This document shows positions 1 through 7,200 of a stretch of DNA of 25,334 nt, in pieces. This DNA is from Actinomycetes bacterium. Its GTDB lineage: Bacteria > Actinomycetota > Actinomycetes > Mycobacteriales > Mycobacteriaceae. A program made the translations under genes and the position numbers. Location: NCBI GenBank assembly GCA_023415515.1, contig JAEZKH010000058.1, positions 1 to 25,334 on the forward strand, read 5' to 3'. Below the pieces are notes generated by a model. The model ran no database searches, was not told where the DNA came from, and saw only the letters and a program-made list of their open reading frames with translations. Position 1 is the stretch's first letter, and each line of letters begins with the position of its first letter.

Positions 1-544
1 GGTGCTCATCGGCATGAGCGAGCGGTCGTCGCGTCAGGCCATCACCCAGGTAGCCGCCGAGCTGTTTCACCGGGGTGCCGCGGAGAAGGTGATCGTCGCG
101 GGCATGCCCAAGCTTCGCGCTGCGATGCACCTGGACACCGTCTTCACCTTCGCCGACCGCGACGTCGTCACCATCTACCCGGAAATCGTCGACAGCATCG
201 CATCGTTCAGCCTGGTGCCGGCCGACTCCGACGTCGGAGTCGAAGTCATCGAGGAGACCAAGCCGTTCGTGGAGGTGGGCGCGGCCGCGATGGACCTGCC
301 GCAGCTCCGAGTGGTCGAGACGGGCGGCACGAAATACGACTACGAGCGTCAGCAATGGGACAGCGGCAACAACCTCGTCGCCGTCGAACCAGGAGTGGTG
401 TTCGCCTACGACCGCAACACCCACACGAACTCACTGCTGCGCAAGGCCGGTGTGGAGGTCATCACCATCGTGGGGGCTGAACTGGGCCGCGGACGCGGAG
501 GAGGGCACTGCATGACCTGCCCCATCATTCGCGACCCGATCTAG
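1..544 (+). CDS. arcA: Arginine deiminase, C-terminal part (5' end outside window)
   Basis: Arginine deiminase hydrolyses L-arginine to citrulline and ammonia, the first step of the cytoplasmic ADI pathway. The frame is open from the window start; the GTG at base 2 is an internal valine codon. About 180 C-terminal residues are present, so over half of a roughly 400-residue enzyme is missing. Family signatures are the GMSERSS stretch near the start, MHLDTVFTFAD (the conserved His/Asp substrate-binding region) and the C-terminal GRGRGGGHCMTCP segment, whose Cys is the catalytic nucleophile. The stop TAG at 542-544 is shared with a KstR-like motif that begins inside it. No arcB or arcC follows within the window; the next gene is an SDR 54 bases downstream. 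A second guanidino-modifying enzyme and rocD lie nearby, so arginine breakdown is a local theme. Confidence 0.93.
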   Translation, partial: VLIGMSERSSRQAITQVAAELFHRGAAEKVIVAGMPKLRAAMHLDTVFTFADRDVVTIYPEIVDSIASFSLVPADSDVGVEVIEETKPFVEVGAAAMDLPQLRVVETGGTKYDYERQQWDSGNNLVAVEPGVVFAYDRNTHTNSLLRKAGVEVITIVGAELGRGRGGGHCMTCPIIRDPI

Positions 545-555
545 AACACGTTTCA
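542..555. promoter_or_regulatory. KstR-type operator motif upstream of the SDR gene
   Basis: The 14 bases TAGAACACGTTTCA match the published KstR consensus TnnAACnnGTTnnA at every defined position. KstR is the TetR repressor of cholesterol catabolism genes in mycobacteria. The site begins in the arcA stop codon and ends 43 bases before the SDR start codon. A TAnnnT-type -10 hexamer (TAGCCT) lies at 566-571, so a bound repressor would cover the -35 area. The match is seen directly; regulation is inferred. Confidence 0.6.
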
Positions 556-598
556 GTTCGGCTGTTAGCCTGGCACCCAGCCCACGAAAGGAGCAGCG

Positions 599-1453
599 GT
601 GGCGGCATCGGACGGTCCTCTGGAAGGTCGAGTGGCATTCATCACCGGGGCCGCCCGGGGCCAGGGCCGCGCCCACGCGATACGGCTGGCCCGCGACGGC
701 GCCGACATCATCGCGATCGACATCTGCCGCCCGGTCTCCGACACCGTCACCTATCCGCTCGGTACCTCCGACGAACTCGCCGAGACGGTGCGGGCCGTTG
801 AGGCCACCGGCCGCAAGATACTGGCCCGCGAGGTCGACATCCGCGACCTGGCCGCACAGCAGAAGGTGGTGGCCGACGGCGTCGAGCAGTTCGGCAGGCT
901 CGACATCGTGGTCGCCAACGCGGGCGTGCTGAGCTGGGGCCGCATTCATGAGATGTCCGAAGAGCAGTGGGACACCGTCATCGACGTCAACCTCAACGGC
1001 ACGTGGCGCACGATTCGGGCTGCCGTCCCGGCGATGATCAAGGCAGGCAACGGCGGGTCGATCGTCATCGTCAGCTCATCGGCGGGTCTGAAGGCGACGC
1101 CGGGCAACGGTCACTACTCGGCCTCCAAGCACGGACTCGTCGCACTGACCAACGCGCTGGCGATCGAGCTGGGCGAGTTCGGCATTCGCGTCAACTCCAT
1201 CCACCCGTACTCGATCGAGACGCCGATGGTCGAGAAGGAGGCGATGATGGAGCTCTTCGCCAAGTTCCCGCAGTATGTTCACAGCTTCTCGCCGATGCCG
1301 TATCACCCGGTGAACCACCAGGGGAAGAAAGGCCTGATGGAATTCATGCTGCCCGAAGAGGTGTCCGATGTGGTGGCGTGGCTCGCCGGTGACGGGTCGG
1401 CGACGATCTCGGGTAGCCAGATCGCCGTCGACCGCGGCACCGCGAAGTACTAG
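599..1453 (+). CDS. Mycofactocin-coupled SDR family oxidoreductase (carveol dehydrogenase type)
   Basis: Short-chain dehydrogenase of 284 residues with a Rossmann fold. The nucleotide-binding motif TGAARGQGR is at residues 16-24, NAG at 107-109, the serine-rich strand at 159-161, and the catalytic YSASK at 173-177. Between the second strand and the next helix (about 41-72) it carries the insertion typical of the mycofactocin-associated SDR subfamily (TIGR03971 type). In that subfamily NAD is tightly bound and hydride is passed to mycofactocin rather than exchanged. The substrate is unknown; relatives act on secondary alcohols such as carveol or sterol-like compounds. The GTG start at 599 has AAAGGAG at 587-593. 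The KstR-like site upstream hints at sterol metabolism. I recall a counterpart (Rv0687) in the same neighbourhood of M. tuberculosis. The stop overlaps the rocD stop on the other strand. Confidence 0.88.
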   Translation: MAASDGPLEGRVAFITGAARGQGRAHAIRLARDGADIIAIDICRPVSDTVTYPLGTSDELAETVRAVEATGRKILAREVDIRDLAAQQKVVADGVEQFGRLDIVVANAGVLSWGRIHEMSEEQWDTVIDVNLNGTWRTIRAAVPAMIKAGNGGSIVIVSSSAGLKATPGNGHYSASKHGLVALTNALAIELGEFGIRVNSIHPYSIETPMVEKEAMMELFAKFPQYVHSFSPMPYHPVNHQGKKGLMEFMLPEEVSDVVAWLAGDGSATISGSQIAVDRGTAKY

Positions 1454-2676
1454 CGAACCTCGGCCAGCACAGCGGCGAATTGATCGACGGCCCAGTCGAT
1501 CTCCTCAGCCGTGATGATCAGCGGCGGCGCAAATCGCAGCGTCGAACCATGCGTGTCCTTGACGAGCACGCCGCGCTCGGCAAGACGCATGCTGATCTGC
1601 TTACCCGTGCCCAGTGACGGGTCGATGTCGACGCCGGCCCAGAGGCCAAGACCTCGCACCGCGAGAACACCCGCACCGATCAGACCACGCAGGCGCGAGT
1701 GCAGGTGCTCACCCAGTTGCGCGGAGCGCGACTGGAATTCACCGCGACGCAGGATCTCCACGACCGTCGAGCCGATCGCGGCGGCCAGCGGGTTGCCGCC
1801 GAAGGTCGAGCCGTGCTCGCCCGGATGGAGCACGCCGAGCACGTCTTTGTTCGCCACGACGGCAGAGACCGGAACGACACCGCCGCCAAGCGCCTTGCCG
1901 AGCAGATAGACGTCGGGAACGACACCCCAGTGATCACAGGCGAACGTGTACCCGGTACGGGCGAGTCCGGACTGTATCTCGTCGGCGATCATCAGCACGT
2001 TTCGCTCGGTGCACAGCGCCCGCACGCGGGGGAGGTAGTCGTCGGGCGGCACGACGATGCCTGCCTCCCCTTGAATGGGTTCGATCAGGACGGCGACGGT
2101 GTGCTGGTCGATCGCGGCTGCCAGCGCCTCGGCGTCGCCGAACGGGGCCGAGCGGAAGCCCGGCGTGTACGGGCCGAAGCCCCGGCGCGCGGTGTCGTCG
2201 TCGGAGAAGCTGATGATCGTCGTCGTGCGGCCGTGAAAGTTGTTCTGCGCCACGACGATGTTTGCCTGACCCGCGGGCACGCCCTTGGCGTCGGTGCCCC
2301 ACTTGCGGGCGACCTTGATGCCGCTTTCCACGGCTTCTGCGCCGCTGTTCATCGGTAACACCATCTGCTTGCCGCACAGTTGCGCCAGTGCCTGGCAGAA
2401 CGGCGCGAGCCGGTCGGAGTGGAACGCGCGACTGACCAGCGTCACGGCGTCGAGCTGGGCGTGCGCAACCGCGGTGATCTCCGGGTTGCGGTGGCCGAAG
2501 TTCACCGCCGAGTAGGCCGCCAGGCAATCCAGGTAGCGCCTGCCCTCGATGTCGGTTATCCATGCGCCTTCGGCGCTGACCGCCACGACGGGCAGCGGCG
2601 AGTAGTTGTGCGCGACGTAACGGTCATCGACCGCGATCGCGTCCGTCGTTGGAGTCACGTCATCAAGGATGGTCAT
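1450..2676 (-). CDS. rocD: Ornithine aminotransferase (ornithine-oxo-acid transaminase)
   Basis: PLP-dependent class III aminotransferase of 408 residues, full length for ornithine aminotransferase. It converts ornithine and 2-oxoglutarate to glutamate-5-semialdehyde and glutamate, feeding arginine carbon into proline or glutamate. Visible motifs are NSGAEAVE (110-117, phosphate-binding), FHGRT (147-151), ADEIQ (231-235, Asp to the pyridine nitrogen) and LLGKALGGG with the Schiff-base lysine at K261. I chose the ATG at 2676 because GGAGGTGT (2681-2688) lies 4 bases before it and because ATGA overlaps the stop of the upstream ddaH-like gene by 4 bases, which indicates translational coupling. 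An 8-codon longer frame exists but has no better ribosome site. I recall that M. tuberculosis has this gene split into rocD1 and rocD2; here it is intact. Confidence 0.93.
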   Translation of the reverse strand: MTILDDVTPTTDAIAVDDRYVAHNYSPLPVVAVSAEGAWITDIEGRRYLDCLAAYSAVNFGHRNPEITAVAHAQLDAVTLVSRAFHSDRLAPFCQALAQLCGKQMVLPMNSGAEAVESGIKVARKWGTDAKGVPAGQANIVVAQNNFHGRTTTIISFSDDDTARRGFGPYTPGFRSAPFGDAEALAAAIDQHTVAVLIEPIQGEAGIVVPPDDYLPRVRALCTERNVLMIADEIQSGLARTGYTFACDHWGVVPDVYLLGKALGGGVVPVSAVVANKDVLGVLHPGEHGSTFGGNPLAAAIGSTVVEILRRGEFQSRSAQLGEHLHSRLRGLIGAGVLAVRGLGLWAGVDIDPSLGTGKQISMRLAERGVLVKDTHGSTLRFAPPLIITAEEIDWAVDQFAAVLAEVR

Positions 2677-3527
2677 GAATACACCTCCAGCGTGCAGCAT
2701 TTGATGGATCCGCCGCCCTTCAGCAGCTCGGAGAGATCGACCCCGATGGGTACGAAACCGACGTCGGCGAGCTGCTCGGCGAAGCCGGTGGCGGCCGCCG
2801 GGTGCACGACGTGCAGCCCGTCGGAGACGGCGTTGAGCCCGAGCACGAAGGCGTCGGCCGTGGCGACTTCGATGGCGCCGGGGTAGAGGTCGAGCAATCT
2901 CGAGCGCGACTCGTCGCTGAAGGCAGGCGGGTAGTAAGCGATTGTGGTGTCGTCGAGGACGGCAAGCGCGGTGTCGAGGTGGTAGAACCGCGGGTCGATG
3001 AGTTCGAGGCTGACCAACGGCATACCGACGGCGTCGGCGATCTCGTCGTGCGCGCGCACGTCCGTGCGAAAACCGTAGCCCGCCAGCACGGTCGAGCCGG
3101 CAACGAGGAGGTCACCCTGACCCTCGTTCACGTGCCGTGTCTGAACGGGGTCGAACCCGTGCCGGGCCATCCATTCGGCATACGCTGCGGCTTCCGGAAC
3201 GCGTTGCGGGTAGGTGAAGTTGGCGACCACGGCCTTGTCGCCCACCAGCAGGCCGCCGTTGGCGGCGTACACCATGTCGGGGAGTCCGGAGACCGGCTCG
3301 ACCAGTTCGACGGTGTGGCCCAACTCCTTGTAGGTCTGCCGCAGCATCTCCCACTGGTTCATCGCGAGATGCACGTCGACCGGTGTGGAGGTGTCCATCC
3401 ACGGGTTGATGGCGTATTCGACGGCGAAGAAGGTCGGCGCCGTCATCGCATACCGACGGGTACGGGCATACCGCTGTGTGACGTCGGACACCCGAGCCGG
3501 GTCGGTGGCGACTTCGGAAATCGTCAT
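2673..3527 (-). CDS. ddaH: DDAH/arginine-hydrolase-like guanidino-modifying enzyme
   Basis: Member of the guanidino-group-modifying (amidinotransferase) superfamily, 284 residues. Such enzymes cleave dimethylarginine to citrulline, or arginine to citrulline or ornithine. Supporting features are PDMVYAANGG in the N-terminal third, the central RFYHLDTAL segment with the catalytic His, and the C-terminal GGGSIKCCTLE, where Cys277 or Cys278 is the nucleophile. It is coupled to rocD by a 4-base overlap, so its product is probably processed toward ornithine. That leaves open whether it is a dimethylargininase or an arginine dihydrolase of the ArgZ type. The start is uncertain: ATG at 3527 is preferred, but an in-frame TTG at 3533 exists and neither has a clear Shine-Dalgarno sequence. 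The gene is probably controlled by the divergent Lrp-type regulator. I recall Rv2323c-Rv2324 as a similar pair. Confidence 0.82.
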   Translation of the reverse strand: MTISEVATDPARVSDVTQRYARTRRYAMTAPTFFAVEYAINPWMDTSTPVDVHLAMNQWEMLRQTYKELGHTVELVEPVSGLPDMVYAANGGLLVGDKAVVANFTYPQRVPEAAAYAEWMARHGFDPVQTRHVNEGQGDLLVAGSTVLAGYGFRTDVRAHDEIADAVGMPLVSLELIDPRFYHLDTALAVLDDTTIAYYPPAFSDESRSRLLDLYPGAIEVATADAFVLGLNAVSDGLHVVHPAAATGFAEQLADVGFVPIGVDLSELLKGGGSIKCCTLEVYS

Positions 3528-3552
3528 GATCAAACGATATGCGGGGTGCTAT

Positions 3553-3630
3553 GTGCAATCAATCGCCGTTCATTGCGTATCAACCAGCGATCTGTTGTGC
3601 GAAAATAGATTCGCTAGCGATTTATTGCAC
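3553..3630. promoter_or_regulatory. Divergent ddaH/lrp regulatory region with an inverted repeat
   Basis: GTGCAATCAATCGC at 3553-3566 recurs in inverted orientation at 3617-3630, with 13 of 14 bases matching. The arm starts are 64 bases apart, about six helical turns. A separate 10-bp perfect palindrome TCGCTAGCGA sits at 3611-3620 and partly overlaps the second arm. The stretch is markedly AT-richer than its surroundings. Lrp/AsnC proteins bind as dimers of dimers to spaced inverted sites and often repress their own gene, so this is a good operator candidate. Confidence 0.5.
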
Positions 3631-3640
3631 GGAGGTGCGC

Positions 3641-4087
3641 ATGGAGCGGTTGGACGAGACCGACGAACGCATTCTCGCCGAGTTGGCGGAGGATGCCAGG
3701 GCCACGTATGCCGAGATCGGCCAGCGGGTGAACCTGTCCGCCCCCGCCGTGAAGCGGCGTGTCGACCGCATGCTCGACAGCGGCGTGATCCGCGGCTTCA
3801 CCACCGTGGTCGACCGAAATGCGTTGGGCTGGAACACCGAAGCCTACGTCCAGGTTTTCCGCCACGGCACCGTTGCTCCCGACGAGTTGCGCAAGGCATG
3901 GGTCGACATCCCCGAAGTGGTCAGCGCCGCCACCGTGACCGGGACCGCCGACGCGATGCTTCACGTGCTGGCGCGCGACATGCGTCATCTCGAAGAGGCG
4001 CTCGAACGGATCCGCTCTGCGGCCGATGTCGAGCGCAGCGAAAGCATCGTCGTGCTGACGAACGTCATCGACCGGATGCGGGGCTGA
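3641..4087 (+). CDS. Lrp/AsnC family transcriptional regulator
   Basis: A 148-residue protein, the usual size for the Lrp/AsnC family. It has an N-terminal winged HTH (LDETDERILAELAEDARATYAEI, then NLSAPAVKRRVDRMLDSGVI, about residues 3-49) and a C-terminal RAM/AsnC ligand-binding domain (about 65-140), which includes VVSAATVTGTADAMLHV. The ATG at 3641 is preceded by a strong GGAGGT at 3631-3636 with 4 bases spacing, so the longer upstream frame beginning at 3539 is rejected. It diverges from ddaH-rocD and probably senses an amino acid of that pathway (arginine, ornithine or citrulline) and controls both transcripts through the intergenic inverted repeat. The ligand is inferred from context only. 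Confidence 0.9.
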   Translation: MERLDETDERILAELAEDARATYAEIGQRVNLSAPAVKRRVDRMLDSGVIRGFTTVVDRNALGWNTEAYVQVFRHGTVAPDELRKAWVDIPEVVSAATVTGTADAMLHVLARDMRHLEEALERIRSAADVERSESIVVLTNVIDRMRG

Positions 4088-4132
4088 CGGGCGCAACTGC
4101 AGGGTGGCGCACATTTGGCCCGGGCCATCGTG

Positions 4133-4145
4133 TAGAAACCCCACG
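4133..4145 (+). promoter_or_regulatory. Possible -10 element for a leaderless reductase transcript
   Basis: TAGAAA at 4133-4138 ends 6 bases before the GTG start codon at 4145. No Shine-Dalgarno sequence precedes that GTG. This geometry fits a leaderless mRNA, which is common in mycobacteria. The hexamer lacks the final T of TAnnnT, so support is weak. Confidence 0.3.
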
Positions 4146-5326
4146 TGAGCACATCTGCGGGCATCGTCATCGTGGGGGGCGGGCTGGCCGCCGCCCGAAC
4201 AGCCGAGCAATTGCGTCGGTCAGAGTACGGCGGCGCCGTCACGATCGTCAGCGACGAGGACCATCTGCCGTACGATCGGCCGCCTCTGTCGAAGGAAGTC
4301 TTGCGCTCCGAAGTCGACGACGTCACCCTCAAGCCCGCGGAGTTCTACGAAGAGAACGACATCACCGTGCGGCTCGGCAACGGGGCCACCGCGGTGGACC
4401 CGGCCGCGCAGATCGTCTCCCTGGCCGACGGCAGCCAGCTTGCGTACGACGAGCTGATCATCGCGACCGGCCTCGTGCCGCGAACCATCCCGTCGTTTCC
4501 GGATCTGGAGGGCATTCGGGTCCTGCGCTCGCTCGACGAGAGCATCGCGCTGCGCGAGCAAGCCGGTCGCGCCGACCACGCCGTGGTTGTCGGTGCCGGC
4601 TTCATCGGCTGCGAGGTGGCGGCCAGCTTGCGCGGCATGGGCGTGAATGTCGTTCTGGTGGAACCGCAGCCGACGCCGCTGGCATCGGTCCTCGGTGAGC
4701 GGATCGGTGCCCTGGTGACCCGACTGCACCAAGCCGAGGGGGTCGACGTGCGCTGCGGTGTCGGTGTCGACGAGGTCCGTGGTTCGCAGCGTGTCGAGAA
4801 GGTGGTGCTGTCGGACGGCACCGAACTCGACGCCGACCTGGTGGTCGTCGGGATCGGCTCGAAGCCGGCCACCGAGTGGCTGGCGGACAGCGGTATCGAG
4901 TGCGACAACGGCGTCGTATGCGACGATGTCGGCCGGGCGTCGACCCCGCACGTCTGGGCGATCGGAGACGTCGCGTCATGGCGACACCCCGTGGGACATC
5001 AAGTCCGCGTTGAGCATTGGAGCAACGTCGCCGACCAGGCGCGGGTGCTGGTTCCTGCGCTGCTCGGCAAGGAGATCCCCGCGACGGTCTCGGTACCCTA
5101 CTTCTGGAGCGACCAGTACGACGTCAAGATCCAGTGCCTCGGGGAACCGCAGGCCGACGACATCGTGCATGTGGTCGAGGACGACGGCAGGAAGTTCCTG
5201 GCCTTCTACGAGCGCGACGGCGTGGTTGCAGGCGTCGTCGGCGGCGGGATGCCGGGCAAGGTGATGAAGGTGCGGACCAAGATCGCCAACGGCGCCCCGA
5301 TCGCCGACGTGCTCCCGTCCAACTAG
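4145..5326 (+). CDS. Ferredoxin/rubredoxin reductase-type FAD-dependent oxidoreductase
   Basis: A 393-residue flavoprotein of the BphA4/putidaredoxin-reductase type. It moves electrons from NAD(P)H through FAD to a ferredoxin, often serving P450s or Rieske oxygenases. It shows the N-terminal FAD dinucleotide motif (IVIVGGGLAAA, residues 7-17), the PYDRPPLSK loop (42-50) typical of this family, the ATG segment (107-109), the NAD-binding VVVGAGFIGCE (147-157), the second FAD motif (VWAIGDVAS in the C-terminal half) and the reductase C-terminal domain with VPYFWSDQYD. No ferredoxin gene is adjacent. The convergent VOC gene ends one base beyond its stop. I recall Rv0688 as the counterpart in M. 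tuberculosis, next to the SDR. The physiological partner is unknown; the P450 in this window is one possibility. Confidence 0.88.
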   Translation: MSTSAGIVIVGGGLAAARTAEQLRRSEYGGAVTIVSDEDHLPYDRPPLSKEVLRSEVDDVTLKPAEFYEENDITVRLGNGATAVDPAAQIVSLADGSQLAYDELIIATGLVPRTIPSFPDLEGIRVLRSLDESIALREQAGRADHAVVVGAGFIGCEVAASLRGMGVNVVLVEPQPTPLASVLGERIGALVTRLHQAEGVDVRCGVGVDEVRGSQRVEKVVLSDGTELDADLVVVGIGSKPATEWLADSGIECDNGVVCDDVGRASTPHVWAIGDVASWRHPVGHQVRVEHWSNVADQARVLVPALLGKEIPATVSVPYFWSDQYDVKIQCLGEPQADDIVHVVEDDGRKFLAFYERDGVVAGVVGGGMPGKVMKVRTKIANGAPIADVLPSN

Positions 5327-5327
5327 G

Positions 5328-6614
5328 TCAGAACTCGCCCAGGTAGAAGCGGCTGCCCTGATCGTCGGTGCATTGCGCCGACTTGCCGTACGGTTGCTGT
5401 GCCGGTTCGTCGATGACGGTGCCGCCTGCCTGGCGAACCCGGGCGACCGCCGCATCGATGTCCTCCACCGTCCACATCGGCACGACCGCAGACCGTGCGT
5501 TGCCGCCGGCGACGCCTGCCATCGGATGGGTCTGCTCGACCTGCCATCCGTCATCGATTCGGCCCGGCTCGAAGGTCCAGAACAGCACGCGGCTGTAAAA
5601 CGCTCTGAACACACTCGAGTCGGGCACCTCGTAGGTGATGTACGAGAGTTCGCCTGGCCCAGCGCCGTTGAGTGCCGGACGCGGCTGGCCCGGCTTCGGC
5701 TGGTAGACCCCGAACGACATACCGTGCGGATCGGTGGCGCCGCTGAGCGTACCGAAATCGAATTGCTCCGGTTCGTCAACCGTGCCGCCGCCGGCCACGA
5801 TCGCCTGCCGCGCGCCGTCGAGGTCGGCGACGGCGTAGCAGCAGAACAGTGTCGGCGGGCCGTCCACCGAATAGAGGCCGATCCGCTCGGTCGTGTTGGT
5901 GACCTGGTGGGTGTCGGGGTCGTATCTCCAACCGAGCACGTGCTCGTAGAACGCCGCTGCACGGTCGGCGTCGGGCGTCCACACGGCGACGTAGCCGACG
6001 TCACCGTGCTGGATCAGGATCGGCGCCCCGGTGACAGGTCCGTTGAGCATCCAGCGGTGCCCGAACGGGTCGATGATCGTGGCACTGCGGGCGCCGTGAT
6101 CTTCGTAAGGTTCCCGCTGTACGACGGCATTGCGTGCCCGCGCCCGCTCGAGGGTGCCGTCGGTGTCGGTCACGGGCAGCACCAGGCTGACCGAGCTGGC
6201 CTGTGGTGCAGGGGCTTTCAGGCCCAGCTCGGGATACTCGTCGGCCAGGTAGAGCACCCCGTCGCCGATGCGAAGCTCGGCATGCCCGATGCGACCGTCG
6301 TCCATTTCGAACATCTCGCCGACGAGCGCCGCGTCGAAGGTGTCGATGTACCACGCGATGGCCTCCCGCGCATCGGCGACGGTCAGGTAGGGCAGTGCCG
6401 CCGGACGCGGCGGCGTTGTCACCGCAGCGGGCTCGGTCAACTCTGCAATGACGGTGTCGGTGCCACTCATCTCCACGTCTCCTGTTCGATTGGGTAGGGA
6501 CAGCGCGGATTCCAGGCGTGCGCGTAGCCGGGCCGCGAATGCCGGGTCCGGTGTGACCGGAAGCTCGACGCCGTGCAGCACGGTCAGCGGATCGTGACTG
6601 TGGTTGTTGTTCAC
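5328..6614 (-). CDS. Triple VOC (glyoxalase/bleomycin resistance fold) domain protein
   Basis: A 428-residue cytoplasmic protein with an N-terminal segment of about 70 residues, then three VOC-like units at roughly 73-193 (PhnB/SRPBCC-neighbour style, ending in DPFGHRWMLNGP), 204-305 (ending TDPHGMSFGVYQP) and 321-428 (ending DDQGSRFYLGEF). VOC domains bind small molecules or metals; the substrate cannot be read from the sequence. The GTG start at 6614 has GGAGG about 8 bases upstream and overlaps the ECF sigma stop as GTGA, so the two are translationally coupled. The N-terminal part contains an Arg/Leu-rich helix (DPAFAARLRARLESAL, 23-38). A second in-frame ATG at 6470 with its own AGGAGA could give a 380-residue form lacking this part. 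It may modulate the sigma factor; that is inference. Confidence 0.8.
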   Translation of the reverse strand: MNNNHSHDPLTVLHGVELPVTPDPAFAARLRARLESALSLPNRTGDVEMSGTDTVIAELTEPAAVTTPPRPAALPYLTVADAREAIAWYIDTFDAALVGEMFEMDDGRIGHAELRIGDGVLYLADEYPELGLKAPAPQASSVSLVLPVTDTDGTLERARARNAVVQREPYEDHGARSATIIDPFGHRWMLNGPVTGAPILIQHGDVGYVAVWTPDADRAAAFYEHVLGWRYDPDTHQVTNTTERIGLYSVDGPPTLFCCYAVADLDGARQAIVAGGGTVDEPEQFDFGTLSGATDPHGMSFGVYQPKPGQPRPALNGAGPGELSYITYEVPDSSVFRAFYSRVLFWTFEPGRIDDGWQVEQTHPMAGVAGGNARSAVVPMWTVEDIDAAVARVRQAGGTVIDEPAQQPYGKSAQCTDDQGSRFYLGEF

Positions 6615-7141
6615 CGCTGCCCTCCTTCCGGCTCCGGATACTGCGATCTGAACGCCCGCCTGGCCCGAACCAGCAGAGCTTCCGTCGCATGCACGGTCCG
6701 GCCGATCAACTGCGCGCATTCGGGCACGCTGCAGTCGTCCATGTAGCGCAGGGCCAGGACGGTGCGATGCTGGTCGGACAGTTTGGCCAACACGCTCTCA
6801 GCGACTATCCGATCCAGCCGGGCGTCCCATTCGTCGGTTGGCTCGACCGGTTCGGGCGGTTCGGCCACCGGGACGGCGAATCGGTCCGATCGCCGCCGGT
6901 AGTGGTCGGCTAGCTTGTGCCGCGCCACCCCGAGGAGCCACGCCACCGTGATCGACGGTGGAGCGTCTTTGCGCGCGGCGTCCATCGCCGCCAGAAAGGT
7001 TTCCGACGTCAGGTCTTCGGCGGCTCCGCGGTCCCCGCAGCGGCGCACGAAATATCCGTACACCGTCGGTAGCGCCTCGTCGTACAGCGCAAGCAGCGCC
7101 CGCGGAGCGTCACCGTTGTCTGGTTCGGCGCTCACACTCAT
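6611..7141 (-). CDS. ECF-type RNA polymerase sigma factor
   Basis: A 176-residue ECF sigma factor. Region sigma2 spans about 16-88 (including AAEDLTSETFLAAMDAA and TVAWLLGVARHKLADHYRRR) and sigma4 about 110-165 (LSDQHRTVLALRYMDDCSVPECAQLIGRTV, then the HATEALLVRARRAF recognition helix). It directs RNA polymerase core to a specific promoter set in response to an unknown signal. No classical transmembrane anti-sigma gene is adjacent; the coupled downstream gene encodes a triple VOC protein instead. The ATG at 7141 fits homologous N-termini better than the longer open frame, but its ribosome site is weak (GAAGCG). A GGAGA-N16-CGTC promoter-like element upstream suggests autoregulation. It follows mftR on the same strand with a 59-base gap. 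Confidence 0.87.
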   Translation of the reverse strand: MSVSAEPDNGDAPRALLALYDEALPTVYGYFVRRCGDRGAAEDLTSETFLAAMDAARKDAPPSITVAWLLGVARHKLADHYRRRSDRFAVPVAEPPEPVEPTDEWDARLDRIVAESVLAKLSDQHRTVLALRYMDDCSVPECAQLIGRTVHATEALLVRARRAFRSQYPEPEGGQR

Positions 7142-7167
7142 ATCGTCGCTTCGAAGGGGCGATCTCC

Positions 7168-7192
7168 GACGCCCGAGCGAGAACTTTTCTCC
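7168..7192 (-). promoter_or_regulatory. Putative ECF-dependent autoregulatory promoter
   Basis: On the minus strand GGAGA (7192-7188), a 16-base spacer and CGTC (7171-7168) resemble the common ECF pattern of a GGAAC-like -35 and a CGTC -10. A start about 7 bases downstream would leave a leader of some 20 bases before the sigma ATG at 7141. The element is in the mftR-sigma gap. It is an eye-made match to a degenerate consensus. Confidence 0.35.
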
Positions 7193-7200
7193 CCACGACC

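Noticed and set aside
1448..1456. Intrinsic terminators at the convergent joints (SDR/rocD, reductase/VOC, TetR/P450)
   Set aside because: The genes overlap or touch and no GC stem followed by a T-run is visible at any of these joints.
3539..3640. Longer N-terminus for the Lrp/AsnC regulator
   Set aside because: The extra 34 residues do not look like protein of this family and cover the AT-rich promoter region; the ATG at 3641 has an ideal ribosome site.
3385..4698. 437-codon plus-strand frame over ddaH, lrp and the reductase start
   Set aside because: Shadow frame, Arg-rich, crossing a real promoter region and two well-supported genes.
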